Notes under the pieces: generated by a model
Seen by the model: only the letters and a program-made list of their open reading frames with translations
What the model was told of the DNA's origin: nothing
Database searches by the model: none
NCBI RefSeq assembly: GCF_030848805.1
Contig: NC_092369.1
Coordinates: 5,656,661 to 5,720,660, forward strand
DNA from: Temnothorax longispinosus
Lineage: Eukaryota > Arthropoda > Insecta > Hymenoptera > Formicidae
Direction of reading: 5' to 3'
DNA: 64,000 bases
Program-made: the position numbers and the translations under genes
Part shown: piece after piece, positions 12,164 to 24,900 of the stretch
Layout: each line of letters begins with the position of its first letter
Numbering within the stretch: the stretch's first letter is position 1

Positions 12164-12885
12164 TTAACGTGCGCCTGCGAGGGCGGTGACTTCTTGCATC
12201 AGCTTCTGCCGTTTGGCATCGGGTCCATTGTTGTTGTCCTGCCCGGCCCTGTCACTGGCCTGTGACTGACCAGTCGTGCTCTCGGCGGCCGCTCGAGCTG
12301 CCAATAGGGTGATCTGATTGACAACGTCCTCCATCTCGTCGGTAAGCGGGTTTGTCTCCTCCCCGGATTGCGCGCCGCCGTCATATTGTTGCTGCTGCTG
12401 CTGTTGCTGGTGCTGCTGTTGGCGTTCTTGGGCAGCCTCGAGACGCGCCCGGTGCTGTAGCGTCTCTGCATGACGACGCCACTCGCTTACGGTTGTGTAG
12501 GTGCGCGTTGATATGCCGGACTCACACAACGAGCAGGCGTAACGCACCTGCACGAGGCGCAGAGCGCCACGACGCTGCTGATTGCCCAGGTAGCAGGATC
12601 GCTGATGCGCCAGCAGCGACGACTCCTGCGGATACGCGCGGCCGCAACGGCGACAGACGAGACACAGCTCGGTCTCCACCTCGCGACAGTGCTGGGACAG
12701 TCCGTTCTCGTCGGCGCCGCACGACGGGGCCGGCAAACGGACCGTCTCCAGGCCCGGATGATTCGGATCCTGCTGCAGGAACGCTTGCATCAGGGCCCGC
12801 GGCACCTGCACCTGTGCGCCACCCTCCACGTGCAGCGGCATCATAGCGCTCCCGAGTAGACCGCCGCTCAAGCCCGCAGCCGCTA
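12164..12885 (-). CDS. zfh2: Terminal coding exon, zinc-finger homeobox (zfh2/ZFHX-like) transcription factor
   Basis: C-terminal 239 residues plus a split codon of a nuclear DNA-binding protein; the gene's 5' part lies upstream, at higher coordinates. Exon residue numbers follow. Residues 1-70 include a small hydrophobic, Gly-rich start and a segment with VPRALMQAFLQQ. A CCHC finger uses Cys77-x2-Cys80-x12-His93-x3-Cys97. A second finger uses Cys117-x2-Cys120-x17-His138-x5-His144, about five residues longer than usual between the Cys and His pairs. Residues 155-166 are Gln-rich. A tail with an acidic patch (LTDEMEDVVNQITLLAA) and a basic KRQK segment ends at a TAA stop. Paired terminal fingers of this kind, one ending in Cys and one with widely spaced His, fit my recollection of the C-terminus of ZFHX3/4 and insect zfh2, which act in neuronal and appendage patterning. 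The homeodomains themselves are not in the window, so the family assignment is moderate while the coding status is strong. The 3' splice site puts the exon start at 12885; the frame stays open into the intron to 13030, but that part reads as intron. Another multi-zinc-finger protein is the main alternative. Confidence 0.72.
12386..12421 (-). repeat. CAG/CAA polyglutamine tract inside the exon
   Basis: Twelve codons, eleven Gln plus one His, with mixed CAG and CAA usage. The interruption by CAA and CAT suggests a moderately stable tract. It lies just after the second zinc finger. Confidence 0.9.
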
Positions 12886-12905
12886 CTGAAAGCAAATCGT
12901 AATCG
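12886..12905 (-). promoter_or_regulatory. 3' splice site (acceptor) of the terminal exon
   Basis: Minus strand ends TTTGCTTTCAG at 12886, immediately before the coding exon. The pyrimidine content is moderate. The exon begins with two bases of a split codon, i.e. a phase 1 intron. Protein-like sequence begins right after it and does not continue convincingly upstream, which supports this boundary. The matching donor was not found in the window. Confidence 0.65.
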
Positions 12906-15900
12906 GTTCTCGTTAGAATAGAACGCAATAGGGACTCGTTCCTAATAGATTGTCTGCACGAGCCGTTTGCCTTTGATTGCCGCGTCAGTCCAGTTTCGCG
13001 TATGTCGCCAAAATTATTACCGCCCCGCATCTGTCTTATCTCGAAACTGAACTCACACTGCTTTTAAAGTAATCGGCTCGTTTTACGCGCATTCATACAA
13101 GTTTGATATCATGGCACTAATCTTGGCTATTCTCAGCCTTCGTAACGCAAGAGCAATTTGCGGAGGGGAAAAAAACGAATGACAGTATCTTAAAACGACG
13201 CATCTGAATTGCTTCGCGTATGAATATCTGTGAAAAATATTTGTAATTATACGGTGGTCTTCGTCGGGTCCCATTTACGAGATTACCATAAACGCCGGGA
13301 TTCGCGTTCGACATCAACATAAAGAGAATATAGGATTCTAAAAGTTACCTGAGTTTTGTAAGGGTTAGATAGCAGAGTCTAGATGGCACATTCGTGCGTA
13401 ATTGATTTGTGCCAACTTAGTTGTCATAATAGCATCCCCGACGTAAACGGGGGAGAATTTATGCGGAACCTGTTTTCGCCCGAGCGAGACAGGTAAATTG
13501 GTAGTTATTAGCAGGCCCGCGGGCCGATGCGCATTGACGGGATAATTCCTGCGGCCGTCTCGAGGGCCAGAAGGATAGTCCGATAGTCCGAAGTCTGTGT
13601 ATCGAGAGGCTCTCCAGATATGCCTCGGCAGGATGATTAATTCTAATTTCAGGATCACGCGCCGCGGGATGTTGCTCTTTCTCTCTCTCCCTCTTAATTT
13701 CTTTTTATTGTTTGAAAATGTTGGTCGGGTATGCAGATAGAAAGAAGCGTAAAATACGCCATCGAACTAGTCCAGCCAACGTTTAATCGGATGTGTGATG
13801 CAACGCGCGCGCGATCGCGAGGACCGAGGGAAGGACGCGGTGCGTCGACGTCGATTAGGCGGGTTGACAGGTTTACGCAGTGACGCGCGCGGCTATATCG
13901 CGCGTATCGTGTATCAGATGAGGAGTCGTTACGAGGCAGGAAGTGTTAATGATACCCCTGCTCATTCGTTGGACGCTCGGTTGTAATTATCAGAGCTGGT
14001 GGGAGGAGGACGAGGAAGACGAGGAGGGCGACGGGGGACAAGAGCTCTTTCTCTCTCCCTCTTTCTCTCGTTCTTGCTCTCGCTGTCTTTTTTCCTCCCG
14101 TTCTTCCAGTTCGTCCCTCAACGTCGTCGGCGTGGAATTGATAGTTATTAGACGGCGAGAGAGAGAGACCGGAGTACCAGGACCCCGTCCGCGCCCGGTT
14201 CCGTTCTCTCTTTGTCGTCTAATGAGAATCCCTGGCACACGCACGGCAATCCACTGTTTGACTAACACTTCTCTTTCTATATCTCTTCGCCTCTCTCACA
14301 ATCAGTTACCTCGCTCCTTCGCTCTCGCGTATCTCGCGCTCACGTGGATTATGGTTCACCTCGATCGGGCGAGCAAATAATCCGCGTTTTTATGTTCCGC
14401 CATCGAAAGAGCCCTTCTCGGAAAGAGGAGGCACGGCCATGTGCAGTAAAGAAGGGAGAAAAGTGTTACGGATAAATAGGGGATTAGCGCAACAACATTG
14501 GACACGGTGTATAGTTCTGGTCGCTCGTCTGCTCCCTTTACGGCCCCGCAGCGTTCACGGGAATGTGGCAAATTCATTACCGCCGGCCCACGGACTCGCT
14601 TGTCCGCGGTATCGGAGGCAGCTCGCTCTTCTTGTTTGATATAATCGGCTGAATAATGATCATCGAGCGCTCACGTCGTAAATAACGTGTACGTGGCGAA
14701 CTATGGGTGTTATTGTGGAATTAGAATATCGTTACATGCGAAACGCAAAAATCACGAGCCATTGCTCAAGTTCAACTTAATCATCCACGCGAATATTTAT
14801 GAAATTATTTCTTGTTTATTTTGTGGAACTCATTGAACGTGCATTTCCATTTACAAAACGTTAAACCATCTAAGATGAAGGCAAAATGACTTTATTATTG
14901 CCACTTATCATCGATACGTACAAGTACTTGATATATACGAGTATGTACAAAGATTTTTATATATCCAGAAAAAAAACGTCTTCCCAAGTCTTATCGATTA
15001 AAAGTTATCGAACTGATAAATTTGTGCTTTTGCGTGGCAACTCTTCAGTGCACTTTGGAATGCTAAAAATATTCTCGATAAATCAACTTTCCCGCGATCG
15101 AGTTCTCTAGGGTCGATGAACAATGACGTTTTTTGTCATCCCGCTGAATCTCGTGCGGCATAACTCAGCCGGAGGAAACGGGAGTTGCTAAACGACGTGA
15201 TTTCTTTAGCCGATAGACTTCCTCCTTCGCCGTCGGCCCTCTACCGCGCGGGTCGCCCAGCGAAGGTATATAATATAATAAGAAAGATTGTTAAATATAT
15301 AACGCGCAGCGGCGCAGCCGGACGATCTCCGTGTGACACCCTTGAAACAATCGAAACGATCGAGGAGAGGGATTATTACTCTTAATGAGCACTGGTTATT
15401 TCTTTGAGTGGCTCTGATTCGTCCTCCCTTTTCCGTCCTCCGTCACCTTCTCCTCCACGGCGGTCACGGAGCCTTTGCCGCACGTGTATGCGTGTGTGTA
15501 CACGCGTGCAAATGCACGGAGAAGAAACGCACACGCGCGTCTCTGCACGCGCATCACTTTCGTCTCGTACTCTCGGAGGGGCTCATTTGCGTACGGATTG
15601 AGATAGTAGTGCCTCAGTACGAGTCGCGATGTGTGTTTTTGTTTAAATGTGTGACCGGCGTGTACGCGCGCGCCCGCGCGAGATTCTGATTGCCGGCCGC
15701 TCCCAAGTCCCCAGTGGTCGTCATTGCGACGAACTCTCATTATTTAATTTCATGCCACTATGCTTTAATCCTTTGCGCTGGGAATTATTCTGACCGTGAT
15801 ACTAATAAAGCGCATTTATACGGTGCTCAATACGCGCAGATATAACTTCTACTTGAAACGAACTTTCGGGGCTTTATTTATAAATAATTAATAATAAAAT

Positions 15901-18900
15901 TCGCATATACTCATTGTGTTCGGATCTCAATTTTAAAAGAATTGTATGCATAAACATAAAATTCTTCTTTCATGTAGAAATATTAAAATATTTTTGTATA
16001 TCAAAATATATGTGATAGTTTATATAGTTTACATATATTGCGCTATTTAGATTTAATTTAGTTAAATAATTAAATCAGTTGCTTATAAAATAAGCCATAT
16101 CTATAAAATAATAAATTTTATTTCTTAAACTATGTAATTGATAGTTGAAAAATTCTCTTGTCAAACAATTGCTTTTACAAGTCTTTTAACGTATTTTTAT
16201 TTTAATTCGGTTGCTTCGTTTAATTGTTGCAGATTTGAGAAGCTTCGCTCTCCGTGGATTCCTCACGCGTGAGAACCGCTGGCCTCAAGATTGCTGCGAC
16301 ATATGCTGGAAATTTGTTCGGTGGGAATTTACGAGCGAGTTTCCGTGTCAGAGCCAATACCTGGACTCCGTTGGTAAGTAGATATAAGTCTCTATATCTT
16401 GGCAGCCATAAAGTCCCATTCGAGGACCGTCGAACAGAATAATCGAGAATGTCGTTAGTTAGCGCGTTCAAGAATTTTAATGGCTGTTTGGGAGGTGCAA
16501 TCCGTCATGCGCGTCACTGTCACCATTCGAAATGGCATGACATCGAGTGACGGTCACTTCGCAGATCGGCGAATGTAGAAAATGACGAATTGTCGCGCAA
16601 ATTGATCGAATTTGGAGAAAGATTATTACATTAACATTATGATATTGTTTATTAAAACGGCATTACAAAAGTCATTGTTATGCCGATATAGATGTGAGGA
16701 TAGGATGTAAGAAATATTTTCATATTTAATTTTTGAGGCAATCACACGTATCTAATTTTTTCATCCTTTTAAAAACTAAGATAATAATTTTAGTTCAGTC
16801 TCACAAGCTGCTCTCTCTCTCTCTAATTTTGGCTCCACGAATAATGAGTGGTAAATATATTAATATCACCACGAGTGTATCCTCTTGTCATTATCTTCTT
16901 CGCGCTAAGAGGATGTGACGTAATAGAAAAGGAGAGAAAGAGAAAGAAAATCGCGATTAAGTCTTCGGAATGCGTCTGGGGTCCGGTATGGTATCAGCGG
17001 CGGCGAAACGCGTGATATTTCGCATCGCTTAAGGTAATAAACGCGATCGGTTTTCCCATACGGTGAATATGCAAATCCGGACGTGTTCGCCACTTTGCAT
17101 CAGAATCCGCTCGGCCACGTTTAATCGTCGATTAAACGGCGATCCAGATTAACGTGGAATCTTAAACGGCCCGCGACGCGCGTACCCGCTCAATCCATCA
17201 GAGTGCATCGCGGGTGAAATCACGACTTCGCGGCGAATGATCTCGCCGGAGGGGAGTCGGTGCCGCAGGGAGGATCAGCGAAGTCCATAACTGCCCGTTA
17301 CGCGAAGTATGCACAACGGTGCATTCCACGTGTGCACGCTAGCGCGTTCTCACATGGTGACCACCGCACACGTACATAGGAAAACACGTCGTGAACGTGG
17401 GCGTGCATTCCTGCCTTCGCATTATCTCCTCCTCGCTCGTTCTCTCTCTTCCTCCTTTTCTCCCTCCTCCCCCCTGCCTCTCCCGCGCTTTCTCCGCGCA
17501 TCTCTCTCTTTCCCTCTCTCGTTCACGATTCTCGGCTCTCTCCTTCTCGCGCCCGCCGTCGACCGACCACGTACGAGAAGGAATCCTCTTCTTCTTTTTT
17601 ATTCCTCATCCAGACCCGTTATCGTGGATACCATGGCCCGGAACGACTGTTTCACACCTCCGCTCGCGCGGGAATTAGGAAATAAATTAGCGGTCGGGCT
17701 AATTTCGTTATCTCTCCCGATGGCCGCCTCACCCCACGCTTAAGACGTCAAGGCCCGATGTCGGGGGCCCCGAGACCCAATGTGGGACCCGAGGACACGG
17801 TCGAAATCGTGTCCCGGCACACACCGCAGGATCAATGGCTCAGCGACGCGCGGAGAGTGCGGCGAGTGAGGCTTCGTTAAAAACGGGTCAATCCCGATTA
17901 AAACGACGGCGAAGAGGTAAGCTACGGCGCTGATACTTCGCCTCGGCCATATTCGGAGAATCGCGATAGCCACTCTTGTAATTAACCCACGGCGAGAAGA
18001 TATTTCTGGGAAGTGGTATGAGAGATGTCATAACTTATTCGAATATTTGTTTAATCCACACGTAGCATCCGTGCTATACGACATCTTACAGTTACGTGAT
18101 TAGAAATGCGAAAACGGACAAATAATAGTTATGGTTTTCGTGAAGTGTTTCCTTCGCGATACTTTAATGCTATTTGAATAATATATAATCGCGTTTTATT
18201 TAATATTATACTTTTCAATACTGACGACAATATAAATATAAGAATTTCACGAATTAATATATACGTTTTTCGTGTTATTAATTAATATAAATATATTGCA
18301 ACGAAATAAATATGAGCATTTAATTATATAAACTAAAGTAAAAGTAAAGATTAATAAATAAAAATAATAAAAATTAATAATCAAGATAAATCAATTAATA
18401 ATTATAAATATGTATATGTAATATTAAACGAATGCATATATCTGAAAAATTTATTATATTTAAAAAAATTAAATTTTATACTTAATTATTGCTTCATTGT
18501 GCGAGATAAATTCGCTAAGAAGGTAAACAAAGTGATACGTATGCCCAAAGATCGAACAAGTCACCTGCCCATCCGGCCGACTTTAATACCTGGGCGATGT
18601 TCGATGTAAGCGGGTTCCCCTTAGAAAATGTTGGATGTCGGGAATCACGAGGAAGTCGTAATTTCCACGCGAACGAGGCAGGCCCGAGTGAATTGACGAC
18701 GGCTTATCTCACGGCTTGGCCACGAAATCGCTTCGTACGCATATCGGACAAGATAACGGCGCCGGCGTATCGATAAATTCCGCTAATTAATTATTGACGT
18801 GTCTCGGGGCTATTTTTGCACTCGCTCGGGCCCTCCGCACGCAAAAGCGGATGTCTCTTCCTCCTCTGCCTACATTTTTTTTATTCTGAATCTTCCTCTC

Positions 18901-20005
18901 GCCGATAAGATTACCAGAGCCTGATATTTTGTTTTTTTCTTGAACAAAATTTGCTTAGAAATTTGTATAAAAAGTGAATTATATATAATGCATAAGATTA
19001 TCTACATTAGCGATCAATGTTTAATTATATTATCTCTAGCAGATAATAAAATGCACTGGATAGTCAATTTTCCTTATACACCTATTATATATTCGACATT
19101 GATAAGTGATTTTATACATGTTTTTATATCTACGATTTGTCTAAAATCGTAATCAATCGTATATCGCTGTCCATTCAGACACGTTAAATGATTATGGTAA
19201 TGTCGATGTTGCTGGATAACGCTTAATCTCAGAGACGTATGAAATCCGTGATATGAAATCCGTGTGTGGCCAGAGGCAGATGTTCCTTTGACATTTGTGT
19301 CTGTCATTTAATATAGTAGCATGAAGCAGATACCGTGAACGAACGATGGTACGAATGTCCATAAACGCTGTACGTGGCATAATACATAATTCGTATAATA
19401 ATCTGCTCAAAAATTTCATTATGACACTGCACTTTGGGAAATAAATTTGATAGAAACGGAGATGAATACACGTTCGATTGTAAAATATTGTTCGCATCTG
19501 CTGGTCCCTGACGCTTGACGAATCATTATCAAATTACTATCTCATATCATATAAACAGTGAATTGATTTCAATTATTCTGGTTTATATCAAATTTTTTAA
19601 AGATACGACTCTTACGTCAAATCATGTATTATTTCTTTCATGCAGATTTCGCTTATCTGTTTCAATTTATCTCATTATTTTTATTTTCGTGGTTGTCGCG
19701 TTCTGACCAAGTGCGCGTTATGAACTGAACAGATCTGGATCAAGCGCTTTAGCGAGCCTTTTAGACCTCTAACTCCCGGCGCAGGTGACGAATCACTCGC
19801 ATCATCGTGCCTCCGGACGCAACGAAGATGCACCGGGAGCCAGAAGGTGGAGTTCGCTGTCAGGTACTTGATTTCTCAGCATCTGACGAAGAGGTGGAGA
19901 GGTCTTCGACCGGTAGCCTAAGTCGAGGAGCCGTCCCTAAAGAGGCACCGAGGTCATTAGCGGACGGAACATTTATCCTTGTCCTTCGTTCTCTCTCTCT
20001 CCTCC

Positions 20006-20008
<3 letters not shown>
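12906..20008. other. Putative intron / regulatory DNA, first part
   Basis: About 7 kb without a recognisable exon. CpG-rich patches (about 13790-14380, 15180-15740, 17100-17980, 18520-18850) alternate with AT-rich filler (about 15860-16200, 18120-18500). Open frames in the CpG patches are Ser/Arg-rich and overlap on both strands, so they are treated as chance. If the gene at 12164 extends rightward, this is its last intron. Confidence 0.45.
17118..17138. promoter_or_regulatory. Perfect palindrome with two TAATCG half-sites
   Basis: Two 10-base arms, CGTTTAATCG and CGATTAAACG, flank a single central T. The core TAATC/GATTA pair resembles a dimeric homeodomain site. A second weaker inverse pair (CCACGTTTAAT near 17115 and ATTAACGTGG near 17150) surrounds it. 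The regulatory role is inferred. Confidence 0.45.

Positions 20009-20043
<35 letters not shown>
20009..20043. repeat. CT microsatellite
   Basis: About 35 bases of pure CT on the plus strand, preceded by a CT-rich lead-in. The Ser/Leu-rich open frames across it are repeat translations. Confidence 0.9.
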
Positions 20044-20044
<1 letters not shown>

Positions 20045-21349
20045 CTAATTCTCGCTCTTTCTCTCTTGGTCGGGTGTTCGCACTTGATTCGCCGTCGGTA
20101 TCAACGGGTGCCAGGCAGGAAGACCCGTATTATCGAGTCAATTGTCTCACACCCCCCTCCCTCAGACAGTTCAGCTGACTATAAAATCATTATCACTCGT
20201 CCACCACCATCACCACCACCACCGATCTCTTTCCCTCCTTCCCTCCCATGCAAGCCGTTACTTCTCGGTCGACGTTGAACGCTCGATTATCCCATTAATA
20301 CGACGAGTCCGTGCGTCCATCCGTCCCGGCGGATCTTTAATTATTTAAATGCAGAGTCGCGGCGGACCCGGCACGAAGGGTACCAGAGATCCCCCTAAAG
20401 AGACAGGGGCGGATTTGTGGAGATGCGAAACTTTGCCAACACTTGAACGTACTTGCGTAGATCTTTGATTGATCGCTCGTCCTATCACTTCTGTTATCAG
20501 AGAAAGTAGCTCTCGCTTTACTCTTAAAATAATCTTATTGTTATCTGTTGATTATTGCCTTATTGTTTTATTTTTTATCGTTTAATAAGAACTTGTTATT
20601 AGCAGAAATATTAACATGTGTCGAGCTACTATTTTTCTTACCCTTTATGGTAATTGTAAAAAATTTGTATCTATATATGTTCTCAATTAATTTATTATTG
20701 TGCACGAACTTGAGACTGAAGACGCTGGTTGGCGGCGAGCCGTGAGAATCTGCTTGCTATCAAAGTTTATTCCCTCTAATCCGCCCCTGCCCAAAGCGTC
20801 GCAGGCTAGGCTCAGTGGGAACACGAGTAATCCTTAGTGACAAGTGGACTCGAGGCAGCGGTGTATATCCGGTAGCACTTTGGTATTTAGCTCTATAAAT
20901 ACGCATCGGCGTTGAGCATCGTTGACCCTGGCGCGATAATGTACGCGCGGTAGGATCCATTCCGTGGCTCGAAGCTCGGAGCGGATCTCGTTAGGATTTC
21001 GTTATCCGGCGAACAGATATCCGGCGTTTAGCGAACAAATTACAGCTCGGACTTGCGTTATTGCGCTGAATGTCTTCATCTCGCGCGAATCGCAGCCGCG
21101 AATAAATATCGTGGGGATACGTGCGAGATGACTAATGGCGCGTCATTGGATCCCGCTTAACGCGGAAGAGTAAAATCCGGGGTCCTTCGGCGATAAATAA
21201 CGAAACGGGATCAACTAATGCGGCGCCGAGTGTTATGACTACGCATTTTGCCGTGGCCATAGCGGGCAGGGACTGACCGATCGCGACTATCATTAAGCGA
21301 CGACTTAATGAGCCAGGCGCGCCGGACGTGGGAAGTAGCCTATCCGTGC

Positions 21350-21394
21350 GGTAATTACCTCACTTCAATTATTAGACGATTACCGTACGGTAAT
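21350..21394. promoter_or_regulatory. Palindrome cluster with four GGTAAT/ATTACC sites
   Basis: GGTAATTACC (21350-21359) is a perfect 10-bp palindrome. ATTACCGTACGGTAAT (21379-21394) is a perfect 16-bp palindrome. Together they give four copies of GGTAAT, in both orientations, within 45 bp. This arrangement suggests cooperative binding by a dimeric factor. No specific factor is claimed. Confidence 0.45.
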
Positions 21395-21963
21395 GGGGAT
21401 CGAAAATGGGAGTGGACGCTCTCACGTGATCGCGGCCGCGATCAGCTAATAGACTTCTCCTGCTGTTTGCGTTACGTTCAGGGTAATATGCATTTCCAAG
21501 GATTTCGTGTAATTGTATTTTTCTTATGGGAAATGTCTTGATTTAAATCCACGAATAAAAAAGTATACAGTGTTTTTCTCGAGTAAGAGTTAGTCCTGAA
21601 ATTCAATTTAGACTGAGCCATGTTTTAAGTAATTTATTTATATCTTTATGTGAAAATCAATATGTATCTTTTATTGAAACGCTTTTACATTTTAACATAT
21701 GTTTATTCAGACACGCGAGTTTATAATCATTTATTTTTAAGCGCGTTCCCGGTTGGGTGCTAAAGATTATGGAAAATAAAAGAACCGGGATTCGTTTCGG
21801 CGTTCAAATAAGAGAGAACGACAATAGTGAATCTCAATTCGCCACGAGGATTATTATTATTCGCCCCTTAATTGCACGGCGCGGATCCGTGTCGCCGTTA
21901 CAAAGTCAACCGTAAGAAGAGCAGGTCCTTCGGAATCTTTCCGGAGGGTAGACCACCGGGGAA

Positions 21964-21975
21964 GGGGGGGGGGGG
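21964..21975. repeat. Poly-G run of 12
   Basis: Homopolymer G run of about 12 bases on the plus strand, unusual in this AT-leaning sequence. It may also be prone to assembly length error. Confidence 0.8.
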
Positions 21976-24900
21976 CAAGAATGTTACGGCACGGTAATAA
22001 GAGATTTCAGCAAGGGATTAAAAAGAAGCGGTAAGAAGACACCCCTTATGGCGCGTTCTTCCCTTCGACTCTCTTCTGCCCTCTCCCCATTTGCTTTCCT
22101 TCTTTTTAACGGACGCCACGTCGGCGGATTAGGTCTCGTTAAGATATCGCGAAGTCGTTAAAAATAATTGTCAGTCGGATAATTAAGGAGGGCGAAACTC
22201 TTTCTTCGAAGACGGGGAGGAAAACCGTCTTCACGACGGTCGGCCGGCTACTCTCAGCTCGCTTCGTCGTGTTTCGTCGAGCCCCGCGTATTTGTCTTCC
22301 CCTCCATCCCTCGCCCCGCTCCCCGCCGAAGCACCCCACGTTTTTATTCCGTCTTCGCGTGTAACGCTCGTCAGCTTTGCCCTCGATCTGCTTACGTTCC
22401 TCGTCTCTTTATCCGCGTTTTGTTGGCACATCGTTAGGTAGCACGAGGGGGTTCGTTTCTCCACCAGGAATTGTAGACGGGGTTGAGTTCGTCTAACGGT
22501 GCAGCGGCGCGCGGCTTGTTACGATCGTCAGACGCAACCGGAATCATGCCTCTTCGGCGGCGAACACGCCGCTTCACTTATGCATGCGCGCACCTCGCGA
22601 ACCTAACTTATACGCGGACGTCGCAACGTGATACAACTTTAATGCAATCGCTCCCGGGTATATACTCCTCATGGAAAAGTCACTCGGCGATTCCCTTTCT
22701 GTCGCGGAAGGAGATTGACCTTGTGCGAAGCTTTTCTTAGCTATCGAGTGACAAGGCACGACGTTCTAATTGATTTTATGTCAGTTTGACAGAAATAATT
22801 TAGAGAAAACTATGAGAAATATAAGAAAACTGAAACATAAGAGAAATCTCAACTTCTTTATTATCTCTAATTTTGTGGAGATAATAATTTATCAATTAGG
22901 AAATTACTATTTCTCTGTGACAATCTCAAAATAATCAACATTCACAAACTGCAGTATGTCTTCCAATATTCTAATATTTAATTTTACATACTAACAATAA
23001 GTGCAAATTTATTAAGATAATGTTTAATTTCATTGTTTTCTTTGAATATTATTTTGTAAAGATCCGTTTATTTTATTTTTTTCAACTCTATTTTATTGAT
23101 TTAATGCTAAAGGAAACACGCATTGATATATACTTCAAATCAGTATAATATTTTCTTGTAAATATATCATTTTTGGAACGTGGGATAAGAAAGGTGAAAA
23201 CGTCTGCTTGAACCGCAAACTCTTTTCTCGATCAGCAGCCCTAGCCAGGGGGTTGGCCAACGGGAAGGCATTGTAAATATTAATGCGGCGGGCACGGGCA
23301 AAGGAAAATATTTGAATAATAATTACTGAGGCACCCTCGGCCCTTGTTACGCCCTCGTATAATAAAAAGGTTCACCGGAGAAAGAAGGCGCACACGACGG
23401 TGGGATCGCGACGAGAATTTTCTAATTAGGAGGATTCAAGCCGACCCTGCAAACAATACCAGAAGTACCACTTCCATCCGTTCCCGAGGAGATACTCGAG
23501 GACTTTTGAGGAGAGAGATTTTAATATCCAAGACCTCGGCGTTTATTATCGCCCCTTATTATCGTCGCAAAAAAAAGATAACGAAATATGTAAGATCTCT
23601 CAGACTCAGACAATTTAGTATTACTTATACGCAGTAAAAAGGCCAAATAGTTATTTATCATTTTTGTCACTGTAGTTTTTGTTAAAGCAATAGGAAAACT
23701 ATCAAGATTTATTGAACTAAATTTCGCACCTACGAAGAAAGAGGAAAAATAGTTTAAAGTATTTTAGAGAACTAATATATTAGTTACTAAATATTCTGCA
23801 ATAAAAGTGTAATGCTATATAAAATCATTGATTTCTACAAGAATTCTTTATAAGTTGTCGTGACATTCAAGTCAAAGCAAAAGTTTCTTATTGATTTTAA
23901 TCATTTAGTGGATAATGGATGTATGAAACTCTATGAGGAAAGAACTGAAGAACGAACAAAGCTCTTCGAATGTTCAATAGTCTTAAACACGTCGGTATAC
24001 ACGTGTGTATATGCGATGATATTTAAGTTTCCCATGTATAATAGATCCGAGCGTATCTAGTGCTATAGTAATGCATCAATATTCGATGTATTAACCATCG
24101 ACTCGCGCACTACGATAATGGCACAGGGTGAAAGTAATTGCGGGCAACTGGAGGGCGCGAAAGTAGGGCATTAATGTCATGCTCCTGTACAATTAAGAAA
24201 CCCTATCGCGGTTACGAATGGAATGAGAATAATTTAAATTCGTCGGCATCTACCTATTGACCGAGCATTAGACGACAATCGTATTTTTGTGTTTATTAAA
24301 TAGCTCCGTTAGATTTATATCAATAACTACTTATTCCTAATTCGATTAATATAACATCTATTTTATTTCTTTTCTATTATATTATTATAGTTAGTATATG
24401 AATTGTCTTCATAATTTTTTCATTTAAGAAAAATAAGTAAAGTATAATAATTAACAAGTTTTTAGAAAGCTATAAAACATATAGATTTTTGTCTGTTGTT
24501 CAACGTGCGTCATATAACATAAAATAATATATCTATAATAATCTTATAAGTTTGTTATATGAATTAGTTAGAGGTGACAAGGATATATACATAAAACTGG
24601 GGCATTACACTTGTCAGGTTGAATTAAGAAACCTTACTATGATGCTACGTGTCGTTCGTACAATTATTAGATTCATCAGAACTCGTTAGGTTTAATCCGG
24701 AAGAGATTTATTTTATTATCTTTATTGTAATGTGATACAAGTTCAGGTATTATTAGCAAAAAAAGAATTTATTACACAAGATATTACATAGATATCAATT
24801 ACGTCTCGATCATAAGACACGTGCTTTTCGAGATATAAATCAAATGTATTTAAAAACAAAGATTCACAGCGTGATATTATTATAGTTATATAAAACATTA

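Noticed and set aside
12352..12846. Plus-strand open frame of 164 codons
   Set aside because: It is antisense to the zinc-finger exon. Its openness follows from the GC-rich codons on the other strand, and it has no domain.
12886..13030. In-frame extension of the zinc-finger frame to an ATG at 13030
   Set aside because: The added 48 residues look like translated intron, and a good 3' splice site lies at 12886. A start here would also leave the protein without its homeodomains.
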